Source: Bifidobacteriaceae bacterium
Lineage (GTDB): Bacteria > Actinomycetota > Actinomycetes > Actinomycetales > WQXJ01
Length of the DNA stretch: 5,937 bases
Reading direction: 5' to 3'
Assembly (NCBI GenBank): GCA_031276585.1
Contig: JAISMT010000082.1
Span: forward strand, 1-5,937
The position numbers were made by a program, and so were the translations under genes. The notes beneath the pieces were generated by a model that saw nothing but the letters and a program-made list of their open reading frames with translations, did no database searches and was not told the origin of the DNA. How positions within the stretch are numbered: position 1 is the first letter of the stretch; each line of letters opens with the position of its first letter. Below, one piece after another: positions 1-5,937 of this stretch.

Positions 1-53
1 ACGCCCGCACCCAACTGATCCACCTCTACCCCCAACTAACACCAAACAATTAA
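1..53 (+). CDS. Possible C-terminal tail of an unidentified upstream gene (partial)
   Basis: In the frame beginning at base 3 the sequence reads ARTQLIHLYPQLTPNN and then stops at TAA (51-53). The mix of hydrophobic and polar residues is compatible with a protein C-terminus. The evidence is only 16 codons long and has no motif. A second plus-strand frame is also open, to a TAG at 68-70, and reads as Pro/Thr-rich text. No function can be proposed, and the tail may not be coding at all. Confidence 0.2.
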   Translation, partial: ARTQLIHLYPQLTPNN

Positions 54-288
54 CAGAGACACGCCACTAGTCCCACTAGAGGTGAAGAAACTTTGACATT
101 TACGTCCAAGTTTTTCCTCCTCGGGGTCCCCGAAAAAGATTCGACCGTAGGGAGAAGATTTTGTGGGGTGAGCTCCTCGGGGTCCTCGAAAAAGATTCGA
201 CCGTAGGGAGAAGGTTTTGTGGGGTGAGCTCCTCGGGTGTCTGGGATGAGTGGGGAGTGACAGTGCGGTGCTTTAGGCTGGGGGCCCT
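54..288 (+). promoter_or_regulatory. Noncoding leader upstream of pcrA
   Basis: This stretch separates the possible upstream gene from pcrA. It contains a perfect consensus -35 hexamer TTGACA at 93-98. No recognisable -10 box follows at 16-18 bases, where the sequence is a T-run and then CCTCCT, so the hexamer may be coincidental. Most of the rest is the 56-bp tandem repeat listed separately. The only Shine-Dalgarno-like element before the pcrA ATG is a G-run at 280-284, close to the start and weak. The pcrA promoter must lie here or further upstream, but it cannot be assigned. Confidence 0.35.
117..237 (+). repeat. 56-bp tandem repeat, two full copies and a 9-bp stub
   Basis: Copies lie at 117-172 and 173-228, and a third begins at 229 but breaks off after about nine bases. 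Each starts CTCCTCGGGG and ends GTGGGGTGAG. The two full copies differ at two positions only (54 of 56 identical). Copy 1 contains the inverted repeat TCGGGG-T-CCCCGA at 121-133. In copy 2 one C of the right arm is a T, which would still pair as G-U in a plus-strand RNA. Each copy junction carries the palindrome GAGCTC. The period is not a multiple of three, so the repeat is not protein-coding. It sits 52 bases before pcrA and could vary in copy number. Confidence 0.9.
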
Positions 289-2646
289 ATGGAACAGAAC
301 CAACCTGCGCTGATTGATTTGACGCGGCTGCCCTCGTTGATGCCCTCGGCTTGGGATGTGCCTAAAGACCATGACGGAGCAACAGCGGAAGAAACCCAAC
401 GTTTGTTGGAGGATTTGAACGCCGAACAGAAAGCTGCCGTAACTCACACGGGTACGCCGTTGTTGATAGTGGCGGGGGCGGGTTCCGGCAAAACCCGGGT
501 CTTAACCCGGCGTATCGCCTATCTGCTGGCATCCGGGCGGGCGCGGCCGGGGGAGATTCTGGCCATCACTTTTACCAACAAGGCCGCAGCAGAGATGAAG
601 GAGCGGGTGGCGGAGCTAGTGGGGGAATCCGCCCGGTACATGTGGGTGTCCACTTTTCACTCGGCTTGCGTACGGGTACTGCGCCGGGAAGCGGAACGTC
701 TGGGGTTGAAAAAGTCTTTCTCAATTTATGATGCCCAGGATTCGTTGCGGCTGATCACCATGATTGCCCAAGAACTGGGTTTGGACCCCAAACGGTTCCC
801 CCCCAAAAGCATGGCCCACCGGATCTCCAACCTGAAGAACGAGTTAGTGGACCCAGACACGTATGCCTCCACGGCCTCTGGCGGCGGGCCATTAGAAGCT
901 AATACGGCTTCGGTTTACAGCCTCTACCAAGCTCGCCTGTCTGCTGCTCATGCGCTGGACTTCGACGATTTGATTATGCAGACCGTTAATTTGCTACAGG
1001 TTTTCCCAGAGGCAGCTGATTATTATCACCGCCGTTTTAGGCATGTATTAGTGGATGAATACCAGGACACTAACCACGCACAATATGTGTTGGTTCGGGA
1101 ATTGGCGGGTGTGAAAGCTGATGCCCGGGAGGGCCGGGGAAATCCACCAGCCGAGTTAACGGTGGTGGGAGATTCCGATCAGTCTATTTACGCTTTCCGG
1201 GGCGCCACCATTCGCAATATCACTGAGTTTGAGGTTGATTACCCCGACGCTGCCACCATTTTTCTGGAACAGAATTACCGTTCCACGGGACATATTTTGG
1301 CGGCGGCTAACGCGGTGATAGCCCAAAATCAGAGGCGCCACGCTAAACGGCTTTGGACCGCGGCCGGAGACGGCCCCAAAGTGGTGGGCTATGTGGCAGA
1401 CACGGAGCACGATGAAGCCAGTTTTATTGCCGCTGAGCTGGATAGTTTGGCGGATCAGCACGGGGTAAAACCGGGTGATGCGGCCGTGTTTTATCGGACT
1501 AATGCTCAATCGCGGGCGTTGGAGGAAGCCTTCATCCGGCGCGGTATTCCTTACCGAGTGGTAGGGGGCACCCGTTTTTATGAGCGCAAAGAGATCAGGG
1601 ACGCCATCGCCTATTTACGGGCGGTAGCTAACCCGGATGACACGGTCTCGGTGCGGCGTATTTTCAATGTGCCAAAACGCGGTTTGGGGGCCCAATCGGA
1701 GGCAATGGTCCAAGCTCATGCTACTAGCCAAGGTATTTCTTTTGGTGCCGCTTTGAACCAGGCCACGGAATTAGATAGTTTGACGGCCCGGGCTAAACGC
1801 TCTATTGAGGGGCTCAGTCATTTGTTGGACGAGTTGCAGGAGATGGCTCAAGGCGGTGCTGGTCCGGCTCAGATTTTGGATTACGTGTTGGACCGTTCGG
1901 GTTATTTGGCGGAGCTGCAAGAATCGCGTGATCCCCAGGACGCTTCCCGGGTGGAGAACTTGGCGGAACTGCATGCTGTGGCCAGCGAGTTTGAAACTTC
2001 CACCCCGGAAGGCACGTTAGCTGACTTCTTGGAACGAGTTTCTTTGGTAGCGGATTCCGACCAACTGGCCGGTCCAGATCAAGGCCAAGTCACGTTGATG
2101 ACGGTGCATACAGCGAAGGGGCTGGAATTCCCGGTGGTGTTTGTCACCGGTTTTGAAGATGGAACCTTCCCGCACCGGCGTTCCGCCAACGATCCGCAGG
2201 AACTGCAAGAAGAACGTCGTTTAGCTTATGTGGCGTTGACCCGGGCCCGCCAACGGCTCTACATTTCGCGGGCGGAAGCGCGCACTACGTTTGGCCATCC
2301 GGAATACTTCCCGGCTTCTCGCTTTATTGGTGATATTCCTCCCGAAGTGTTGGAATGGCGCCGGGAACGGGGTAGCGCCGGGAGGCTCCAACAGGACCCA
2401 GAGGCCAGGCGCAGTTTCCCTGTCAAACGCAAAACTGCGGCCGTCGGTTTTGGCTCTGCTACACCGCGCCCAGCTCAAGACGTGCCTCACCTGGAACCGG
2501 GTGATCTGGTGACGCATGATGCTTACGGTTTAGGCGCGGTGCTAGATGTAGAAGGCGAACCTCCGAATCAAACCGCCCGTATTGACTTCAGGCAAGAAGG
2601 CGTCAAACGGATCTTGCTGCGCTTTGCGCCGGTAACCAAGCTGTAA
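289..2646 (+). CDS. pcrA: ATP-dependent 3'-5' DNA helicase, UvrD/PcrA family
   Basis: This is a superfamily 1A helicase of 785 residues, a normal length for actinobacterial PcrA/UvrD1. The family unwinds DNA in nucleotide excision repair, clears RecA and stalled RNA polymerase, and drives rolling-circle replication. Visible motifs are: Q motif LNAEQKAAV (43-51); Walker A GAGSGKT (63-69); motif Ia TFTNKAAAEM (94-103); motif Ib STFHS (121-125); Walker B VDEYQDTN (255-262); motif III GDSDQSIYAFRGA (294-306); motif IV EQNYRST (327-333); motif V TVHTAKGLEF (605-614); motif VI LAYVALTRAR (645-654). After a basic linker, residues 738-785 (GDLVTHDAYGLGAVLDVEG onward) form the Tudor-like domain that contacts RNA polymerase in PcrA and UvrD. 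An in-frame TAG at 274-276 rules out a longer N-terminus, so ATG 289 is the first start, although its ribosome site is weak. All catalytic motifs are intact. The gene appears monocistronic and converges with the next gene. Confidence 0.97.
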   Translation: MEQNQPALIDLTRLPSLMPSAWDVPKDHDGATAEETQRLLEDLNAEQKAAVTHTGTPLLIVAGAGSGKTRVLTRRIAYLLASGRARPGEILAITFTNKAAAEMKERVAELVGESARYMWVSTFHSACVRVLRREAERLGLKKSFSIYDAQDSLRLITMIAQELGLDPKRFPPKSMAHRISNLKNELVDPDTYASTASGGGPLEANTASVYSLYQARLSAAHALDFDDLIMQTVNLLQVFPEAADYYHRRFRHVLVDEYQDTNHAQYVLVRELAGVKADAREGRGNPPAELTVVGDSDQSIYAFRGATIRNITEFEVDYPDAATIFLEQNYRSTGHILAAANAVIAQNQRRHAKRLWTAAGDGPKVVGYVADTEHDEASFIAAELDSLADQHGVKPGDAAVFYRTNAQSRALEEAFIRRGIPYRVVGGTRFYERKEIRDAIAYLRAVANPDDTVSVRRIFNVPKRGLGAQSEAMVQAHATSQGISFGAALNQATELDSLTARAKRSIEGLSHLLDELQEMAQGGAGPAQILDYVLDRSGYLAELQESRDPQDASRVENLAELHAVASEFETSTPEGTLADFLERVSLVADSDQLAGPDQGQVTLMTVHTAKGLEFPVVFVTGFEDGTFPHRRSANDPQELQEERRLAYVALTRARQRLYISRAEARTTFGHPEYFPASRFIGDIPPEVLEWRRERGSAGRLQQDPEARRSFPVKRKTAAVGFGSATPRPAQDVPHLEPGDLVTHDAYGLGAVLDVEGEPPNQTARIDFRQEGVKRILLRFAPVTKL

Positions 2647-2696
2647 ACAGTGGCGAGCTGGTGGAACATGGTTCTGGTTGGCTTGGCTGGTGGGGT

Positions 2697-3158
2697 TTAT
2701 TCGAAGAAGCGTAGTTGGTATTTGTTTGGTACTTGGTTGTGTTGGTAGTAGTGCCAGAAAATGTCGCCGGCTTCAGCAGCATCGAAGGCTTCTTCAGCGG
2801 GTATGGCGTCGACCCGGTTGGCCCAAGCAATATCGACTGTACCTTTGGATGGTTCGCCTTCAGGTAGAGGGCGAGCTAGTTTATAGAGACTATCTGACCC
2901 ATCTGGGTTCTTTTTGCGTACTTCAACCATCATGGCTTCAGCACTCCCCGCTGCCTGCAAAAACAAACAATCCCACAACGGTGGCAACTCATCTCTCAAC
3001 CGCATACCCTCCGGTAACCGAGACAAAGAAATCGCATACTCCTCCACACCATCCATCAACGTCGGAGCCCGCCGAATGACCTCTTCAACAAACTGATCGT
3101 TCGGGAGTTCCATCTGAGAAGTACCATTTAGAGAAATAACATGCGTTACTGTATACAT
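2697..3158 (-). CDS. Hypothetical protein, 153 aa, possibly an Imm1-like immunity protein
   Basis: I do not recognise this protein with confidence. It starts at ATG 3158 with a good ribosome site: GAAGG on the minus strand, at 3166-3170, seven bases before the start. It ends at TAA 2697-2699, 50 bases from the pcrA stop on the opposite strand. It is acidic and soluble, with no signal peptide or membrane segment. The N-terminus (residues 2-10) looks like a beta strand. The C-terminus, AIPAEEAFDAAEAGDIFW (118-135) followed by a P-x-x-Y stretch and the ending LRFFE, resembles the Ile-Pro-x-Glu-x-Ala helix and final strand of Imm1-type immunity proteins. That resemblance is from memory and is weak. 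No toxin gene lies beside it. No clear promoter is visible, but the AT-rich stretch near 3189-3230 is the likeliest place. Coding status is well supported by the start signal and sensible composition; function is not. Confidence 0.75.
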   Translation of the reverse strand: MYTVTHVISLNGTSQMELPNDQFVEEVIRRAPTLMDGVEEYAISLSRLPEGMRLRDELPPLWDCLFLQAAGSAEAMMVEVRKKNPDGSDSLYKLARPLPEGEPSKGTVDIAWANRVDAIPAEEAFDAAEAGDIFWHYYQHNQVPNKYQLRFFE

Positions 3159-3474
3159 TTTTCTGCCTTCATCTAGGGAACACCCTGATCGATAACTTGG
3201 ATAATTTTAATAGGTTCACCGTTTAACTTACCTCTGGCCGTTATCTTCAGAGACCAGATCGTTGAATTGCAGCTGCCTATTACCAGTCTGGTTACATCGA
3301 ACGTGAGCGTTACTGTTCTTGTTCTCAACGTCGTGGTACTGGTTGCTCTCAAGAGGGCGTGTCAGTTTAATGGTTGGTGGTTTTTATTTTTGTTGTCTTT
3401 CGAGAGGGCGAGTTGTCCTTGTGTGAGTTATGGCGAAAGCGTTTTAGGGCTGTTTTCCACCGGTTGGCTCATCG
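3159..3474. other. Intergenic spacer without a convincing gene
   Basis: The AT-rich part near the left end (about 3189-3230) probably carries the promoter of the minus-strand hypothetical gene, but no clean -10/-35 pair stands out. CTCTG and CAGAG form a weak inverted repeat at 3232-3252. Two related 18-19 base segments, both ending GAGGGCG, lie at 3342-3359 and 3392-3410. The text just after the first (GTGTCAGTTTAA, 3359-3370) is reminiscent of an insertion-sequence end, but no partner end or transposase was found. Short plus-strand frames here lack ribosome sites and recognisable composition, so I leave them out. Confidence 0.5.
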
Positions 3475-4058
3475 GATTCTTCGGTTCCCGGTAGGGCCAA
3501 GACTACGTGTGAGGTGGGATAAACCAGGCCAGATGGTGCCAAAATCCGATCTACGTGCGGATAGTCCGCAGGTAGGTGGGATGGGTGGACTTGAATGGGG
3601 TCAAAGCTGGGTTTGGAGTCGATCTACGTGCGGGTGGTCCGCACGTAAGTGGGCACTCTGAGCCTGAATTGCCATATGCATTGCCTCTAATCCGATCTAC
3701 GTGCGGGTGGTCCGCAGGTAGGTGGGTTGGGAGGGGTTAAATCGGGCTGGGTGGTGCCGAAAATCCAATCTACGTGCGGGTGGTCCGCAGGTCGGTGGGA
3801 TGGGCGGGGTTGATTCGGGCTGGATGTTGGTGTGGAGTCTATCTACGTGCGGGTGGTCCGCAGGTAGGTGGGATGGGCGGGGTGAAATCGGGGTGAACTT
3901 GGTTCTTAACCCCACCTGCGTGCGGATGGTCCGCAGGTAGGTGGGTTGGGTGGACTTGAATGGGGTCAAAGCTGGGTTTTGAGTCGATCTACGTGCGGAA
4001 GGTCCGCAGGTAGGTGGGATGGGCGGATCAGTTGGCTCGAGTCAGTTGGGTGGGTCGG
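3475..4058. repeat. 73-bp tandem array with an inverted repeat in every clear unit (7 clear units + 1 decayed)
   Basis: Clear units start at 3548, 3621, 3694, 3767, 3840, 3913 and 3986, exactly 73 bases apart each time. A decayed unit occupies 3475-3547; its second half still matches the linker of the unit at 3694. The first 33 bases of each unit are strongly conserved and contain CTAC-G-TGCGG, a five-base loop, then CCGCA-G-GTAG. The inner arms TGCGG/CCGCA are identical in all seven units, while the first three loop bases vary (ATA, GTG, ATG, AAG). In the unit at 3621 the central G-G mismatch becomes a G-C pair, giving nine contiguous pairs. The 40-base linkers keep their length but fall into types. 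Units at 3548 and 3913 share one linker (67 of 73 bases identical overall). Units at 3694, 3767 and 3840 share a G-rich one. The unit at 3621 has its own. The period is not a multiple of three, so open frames across the array are an artefact of missing stop codons. Confidence 0.92.
3724..3893 (+). other. Three canonical G-quadruplex motifs in adjacent repeat units
   Basis: Four runs of three or more G, with loops of 2, 1 and 7 bases, occur at the same place in three neighbouring 73-bp units on the plus strand: 3724-3746 (loops TT, A, TTAAATC), 3797-3819 (AT, C, TTGATTC) and 3870-3893 (AT, C, TGAAATC). The motif at 3724 has a fifth G-run at 3749-3751. Loop lengths are identical although loop sequences differ. 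The flanking units at 3548, 3913 and 3986 have the first two G-runs but lack the correctly spaced later ones. This meets the usual sequence definition of an intramolecular quadruplex. Whether it folds in the cell is unknown. Confidence 0.7.
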
Positions 4059-4392
4059 GGATTTGGTAGGGAAGACGGCGCACGGTACCGACCAGCGCTT
4101 GGGGCCGGGCCACGCGCGGCGGGGCCGTTGCCAACTCTCGGTTGCGGCGCGCGTAAAGCACCGCTGCCAGGTAGCGTTCCGGGTGGACTCCCGGTGGGGG
4201 TGGGGGTGGCGGCGCAACATGGCGCCCCACCTCACCAGCCAGGTCATAGGCCAGCCGGTGACGAGTCTGCGGCGAGAGCGCAGCGTGAAGTCTGTGGGTT
4301 GGGCAGTTACCTGGGGCGAGGGAGGGCGATGGTGCTTTCGCAGCCAGCAGGAAGGTTTCGCAAGCAGTTTTAGTGGCTTTGTAGCCAATCAG
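4042..4392 (-). pseudogene. GC-rich open frame lacking a normal start, probable gene remnant
   Basis: One minus-strand frame is open for 116 codons, from just after a TAA at 4393-4395 to TGA at 4042-4044. It overlaps the end of the amidase gene and runs into the last 73-bp repeat. It reads like real protein: HAALSPQTRHRLAYDLAGEV (36-55), then seven prolines (61-67), then HPERYLAAVLYARRNRELAT (70-89) and a basic tail ending RLPYQIPDPPN. Hand counting gives about 73% G+C over 4081-4260, against 50% in a sampled 60-base line of pcrA (1261-1320). Codon positions show strong G+C in positions one and three and less in two, as in coding DNA. There is no ATG or TTG start. The only GTG (4230) lies in the middle of the helical-looking segment. 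I infer a truncated gene, or DNA from a higher-GC actinobacterium. I do not recognise the family. Confidence 0.4.
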
Positions 4393-5308
4393 TTATACCT
4401 GCAGCTACGGCGTTGGCGTAGCGTTGGCGGCCGTCTTCGGAACTCATCAGCGCAGCTTCTTCTGGGTTGCGCATTTCACCTAATTCGAACATGACCACCG
4501 GTTTGGTGGAGAGCGCCACTCCGGCAATGTCTTCCCGCCGGGAAATACCCCCCGGGTAGGCAGCATTCTGGGTGAACCCGGCTTCATTCAAGCGGTCTAA
4601 CACAGCTTGAGCCAAAGCCAGGGAGGGTTCATCTTGGGCAGTGTTTAGTGGGGGCGAGGAGACTATGGCAAAGAATCCCTTCACGGAACGGTCAGTGTTG
4701 CCGTCACCGTGGATCGACACCAGCAGGTCAGCACCGTTGTCTTGGGCAAAAGTACCGCGTTGGTCTACGCAAACCAACGAATTGGATCCGTCGTCGCGGG
4801 TTAGCAGTACTTTGGCACCTTGGGCTTCCAACAGAGCACGGGTGCGTACCGCAACGTCATAGTTGAAAGCATGTTCCGGGTAGCCCGCATCAGTGGCGGT
4901 GCCGGAGGTGTTGCAGGCTTTGGTGCCACCCCGCCCGTCTGGAACCTGGCGGTTAGAGCCGCCGTGGGGGCCGTGTCCGGGGTCGAGGGCCACCACTCGT
5001 CCGGCTAAGGGCTGCGCTGTGGGGGTGGCCGTATTGGGTGTGGGTGTAGGGGATGGCGTTGGGGTGGGGCTGGTGGTTGGTGGGAGGCTAAAGGTTGCGG
5101 TAACGGTTGGGGTGGTTGGCGACGATGGCGTTACTGATTGGGCCGAGGCCATGGGAGCAGCGCGCGGGCCGGCTGGGCGTAATTCGTAACCTAAAGCTCC
5201 GGCTCCGGCCCCCAAGATGGTGGCGGTAACCGCTGCTGCCATCCACCACCCCAGTTGGCGGGGCGGTTGGCGGCGGTGTCTGGGTTCCGGAATTGGCGAT
5301 CTCACCAC
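4370..5308 (-). CDS. N-acetylmuramoyl-L-alanine amidase (Amidase_3 family), membrane-anchored or secreted
   Basis: This 312-residue zinc hydrolase should cut the bond between N-acetylmuramic acid and L-alanine of the stem peptide, acting outside the membrane during peptidoglycan remodelling. Order: a basic N-terminus; a hydrophobic segment (about 21-42, from WWMAAAVTAT) serving as signal anchor or signal peptide; a Pro/Thr/Ser linker (about 60-100); then the catalytic domain from about 103. Zinc ligands fit His112 (DPGHG), Glu145 (YPEHAFN) and His200 (SIHGD). The catalytic Glu275 lies in FELGEMRN. Cys132 and Cys180 lie where Rv3717-like amidases form a disulfide. No SH3, LysM or other wall-binding domain is present, as in Rv3717. 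The frame is closed upstream by TGA (5333-5335), leaving only GTG 5308 or GTG 5305 as starts. There is no clear ribosome site. The start overlaps the stop of the YbjN-like gene and lies inside a hairpin, so translation is probably coupled. Confidence 0.93.
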   Translation of the reverse strand: MVRSPIPEPRHRRQPPRQLGWWMAAAVTATILGAGAGALGYELRPAGPRAAPMASAQSVTPSSPTTPTVTATFSLPPTTSPTPTPSPTPTPNTATPTAQPLAGRVVALDPGHGPHGGSNRQVPDGRGGTKACNTSGTATDAGYPEHAFNYDVAVRTRALLEAQGAKVLLTRDDGSNSLVCVDQRGTFAQDNGADLLVSIHGDGNTDRSVKGFFAIVSSPPLNTAQDEPSLALAQAVLDRLNEAGFTQNAAYPGGISRREDIAGVALSTKPVVMFELGEMRNPEEAALMSSEDGRQRYANAVAAGITDWLQSH

Positions 5309-5323
5309 GGTGTGGTGAGATCG
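5297..5323 (-). promoter_or_regulatory. Perfect hairpin covering the YbjN stop / amidase start
   Basis: Arms CGATCTCACCAC (5297-5308) and GTGGTGAGATCG (5312-5323) are exact inverted copies separated by GGT: a 12-bp stem with a three-base loop. In the minus-strand mRNA the amidase GTG codons (5308 and 5305) and the YbjN-like TGA (5304-5302) all fall in the 3' arm. I infer a translational coupling device. The amidase start would be closed unless ribosomes finishing the upstream gene melt the stem. A double-stranded operator is the alternative. No T-tract follows it, so it is not a Rho-independent terminator. Confidence 0.7.
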
Positions 5324-5820
5324 TCTGGCTTCTCACCTACGGTAATAAAACGTTTATGTAGGTGGCGGAATAGCGAGACGCTGGCAGTGATGCTGCAACG
5401 CAGGGTGAGCCGCAGCTGCTCGTCAGTGACACCGTATTCCCAGTCCACCGTGTGTTCGGCTAGTACCCACATGCGGCCTTTGTCATCCACTCGGGTGTAG
5501 GCCTTGGGCCAGATCTTGGTGAAGTGCCAGTTGTCTAGCACCGCTCGGACCGAGTTACGCAGTTCGATGGGCAGGTGTTGGCTCCAACGCCCCCGTATTT
5601 GCAGTATTTCTCCCTGTTTTCCGTAACAAAAAAAGTAGAAAACGTTGGAGTCCCACAGCCCGCCGATGTCGCCATCGGCGTCAATGTGGTAAACCCAACC
5701 TTCCGCTTGTAACGCTTCTTTCAACCGTTCTTGAGTTAACGCAGGTGGTTGCCTAATTGAGAAGAGTTCTGAAGCGTCGGAAGGTATGTCTTCAGGTTCG
5801 CTGCCAGAGATTGATTCCAC
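5302..5820 (-). CDS. YbjN domain-containing protein
   Basis: This 172-residue soluble protein belongs to the YbjN family, which has a fold like type III secretion chaperones. Its biochemical role is not established; E. coli YbjN affects motility and stress responses. The actinobacterial form is recognisable from the N-terminal helix LTQERLKEAL (28-37), DADGDIGGLWD (47-57), the strand EILQIRGRW (71-79), WPKAYTRVDD (104-113) and AEHTVDWEYGVTDEQL (121-136). The first 25 residues are an acidic, probably disordered extension. The start is GTG 5820. The minus strand just upstream has a strong ribosome site (AAGGGGGAAAGG), and an in-frame TAG further up leaves no other start. It is the first gene of a two-gene unit with the amidase, overlapping it by seven bases. 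The overlap suggests expression is tied to cell-wall hydrolysis, but a functional link is inference only. Confidence 0.9.
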   Translation of the reverse strand: MESISGSEPEDIPSDASELFSIRQPPALTQERLKEALQAEGWVYHIDADGDIGGLWDSNVFYFFCYGKQGEILQIRGRWSQHLPIELRNSVRAVLDNWHFTKIWPKAYTRVDDKGRMWVLAEHTVDWEYGVTDEQLRLTLRCSITASVSLFRHLHKRFITVGEKPDDLTTPW

Positions 5821-5889
5821 GGCCTTTCCCCCTTCTGGTCCCGTAGGCCCGTAAGTCTATGCCATGGCGAGTGCGTTTAGAGTTTACCC

Positions 5890-5937
5890 ATGTCTTATAT
5901 CGACATTGAAGGCAGGCTTCGCACTGCCCTAGTGACC
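5890..5937 (+). CDS. Possible start of a divergent gene, cut by the window end
   Basis: From ATG 5890 the plus strand reads MSYIDIEGRLRTALVT, 16 codons without a stop, to the end of the window. The amphipathic helix-like pattern is compatible with a protein N-terminus. No good ribosome site precedes it. It would diverge from the YbjN-like gene, with about 69 bases between the two starts for both promoters. The product cannot be named, and the frame may be accidental. Confidence 0.3.
   Translation, partial: MSYIDIEGRLRTALVT

Noticed and set aside
11..21. CCAACTGATCC at the window start, matching the reverse complement of 4025-4035
   Set aside because: An 11-base match is expected by chance several times in nearly 6 kb, and there is no extension on either side beyond a few bases.
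93..98. TTGACA as a definite pcrA promoter
   Set aside because: No acceptable -10 hexamer lies at the right distance, so it is only noted as a possible -35.
2647..2696. Bidirectional Rho-independent terminator between the convergent genes
   Set aside because: No stable stem followed by a T-run was found on either strand in this gap.
3374..3661. Plus-strand frame of 95 codons beginning with a hydrophobic stretch
   Set aside because: There is no ribosome site, it runs from the spacer into the repeat array, and its second half is repeat-derived text.
3697..3969. Open frames across the repeat array on both strands with repeating peptides
   Set aside because: The 73-base period shifts frame at every unit. 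The frames are open only because the G-rich unit has few stop codons, and none has a ribosome site or recognisable domain.
3548..4058. CRISPR array (conserved 33-base core, constant-length variable linkers, seven units)
   Set aside because: Linkers are related to one another, two are nearly identical, cores are not uniform, and no cas gene is present. This fits a degenerate tandem repeat better.
3475..4058. Integron attC-type cassette sites
   Set aside because: The inverted repeats lack the GTTRRRY/RYYYAAC core sites, units hold no gene cassettes, and no integrase is seen.
4014..4373. Plus-strand frame of 119 codons in the GC-rich stretch
   Set aside because: Gly/Ala/Arg-rich composition is typical of a shadow frame. 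The minus-strand frame at 4042-4392 is far more protein-like.

Overview
The window looks like chromosomal DNA from an actinobacterium of moderate G+C, probably in or near the Actinomycetaceae. Mobiluncus or Varibaculum are guesses, not proven. Three points support this. The YbjN-domain protein has the long actinobacterial form. The cell-wall amidase resembles the mycobacterial Rv3717 type. The PcrA/UvrD1 helicase carries the usual C-terminal Tudor-like domain. No phage, plasmid or complete insertion-sequence genes were recognised.

Layout. Bases 1-53 may hold the tail of an unidentified plus-strand gene. Bases 54-288 are a noncoding leader with a 56-bp tandem repeat (two copies plus a stub). 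The DNA helicase pcrA runs on the plus strand at 289-2646. A 153-residue protein of unknown function (2697-3158, minus strand) converges on it. From 3159 to about 4058 there is no convincing complete gene. The first part is unremarkable spacer. The second part is a 73-bp tandem array of seven clear units and one decayed unit, each clear unit carrying an inverted repeat. Three adjacent units also carry four-tract G-quadruplex motifs. Between the array and the amidase lies a stretch of about 73% G+C with a coding-like frame but no ordinary start codon, probably a gene remnant.

From 5820 down to 4370 there is a compact minus-strand pair: a YbjN-like protein followed by a membrane-anchored or secreted N-acetylmuramoyl-L-alanine amidase. 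Their stop and start codons overlap. A perfect 12-bp-stem hairpin covers that junction and buries the amidase GTG start. The last 48 bases may begin a divergent plus-strand gene.

How the genes relate. pcrA (repair and replication) stands alone. The YbjN-like gene and the amidase are very probably co-transcribed and translationally coupled. The features most worth follow-up are the 73-bp array, the junction hairpin and the GC-rich remnant. No complete new defence or mobile system could be demonstrated.
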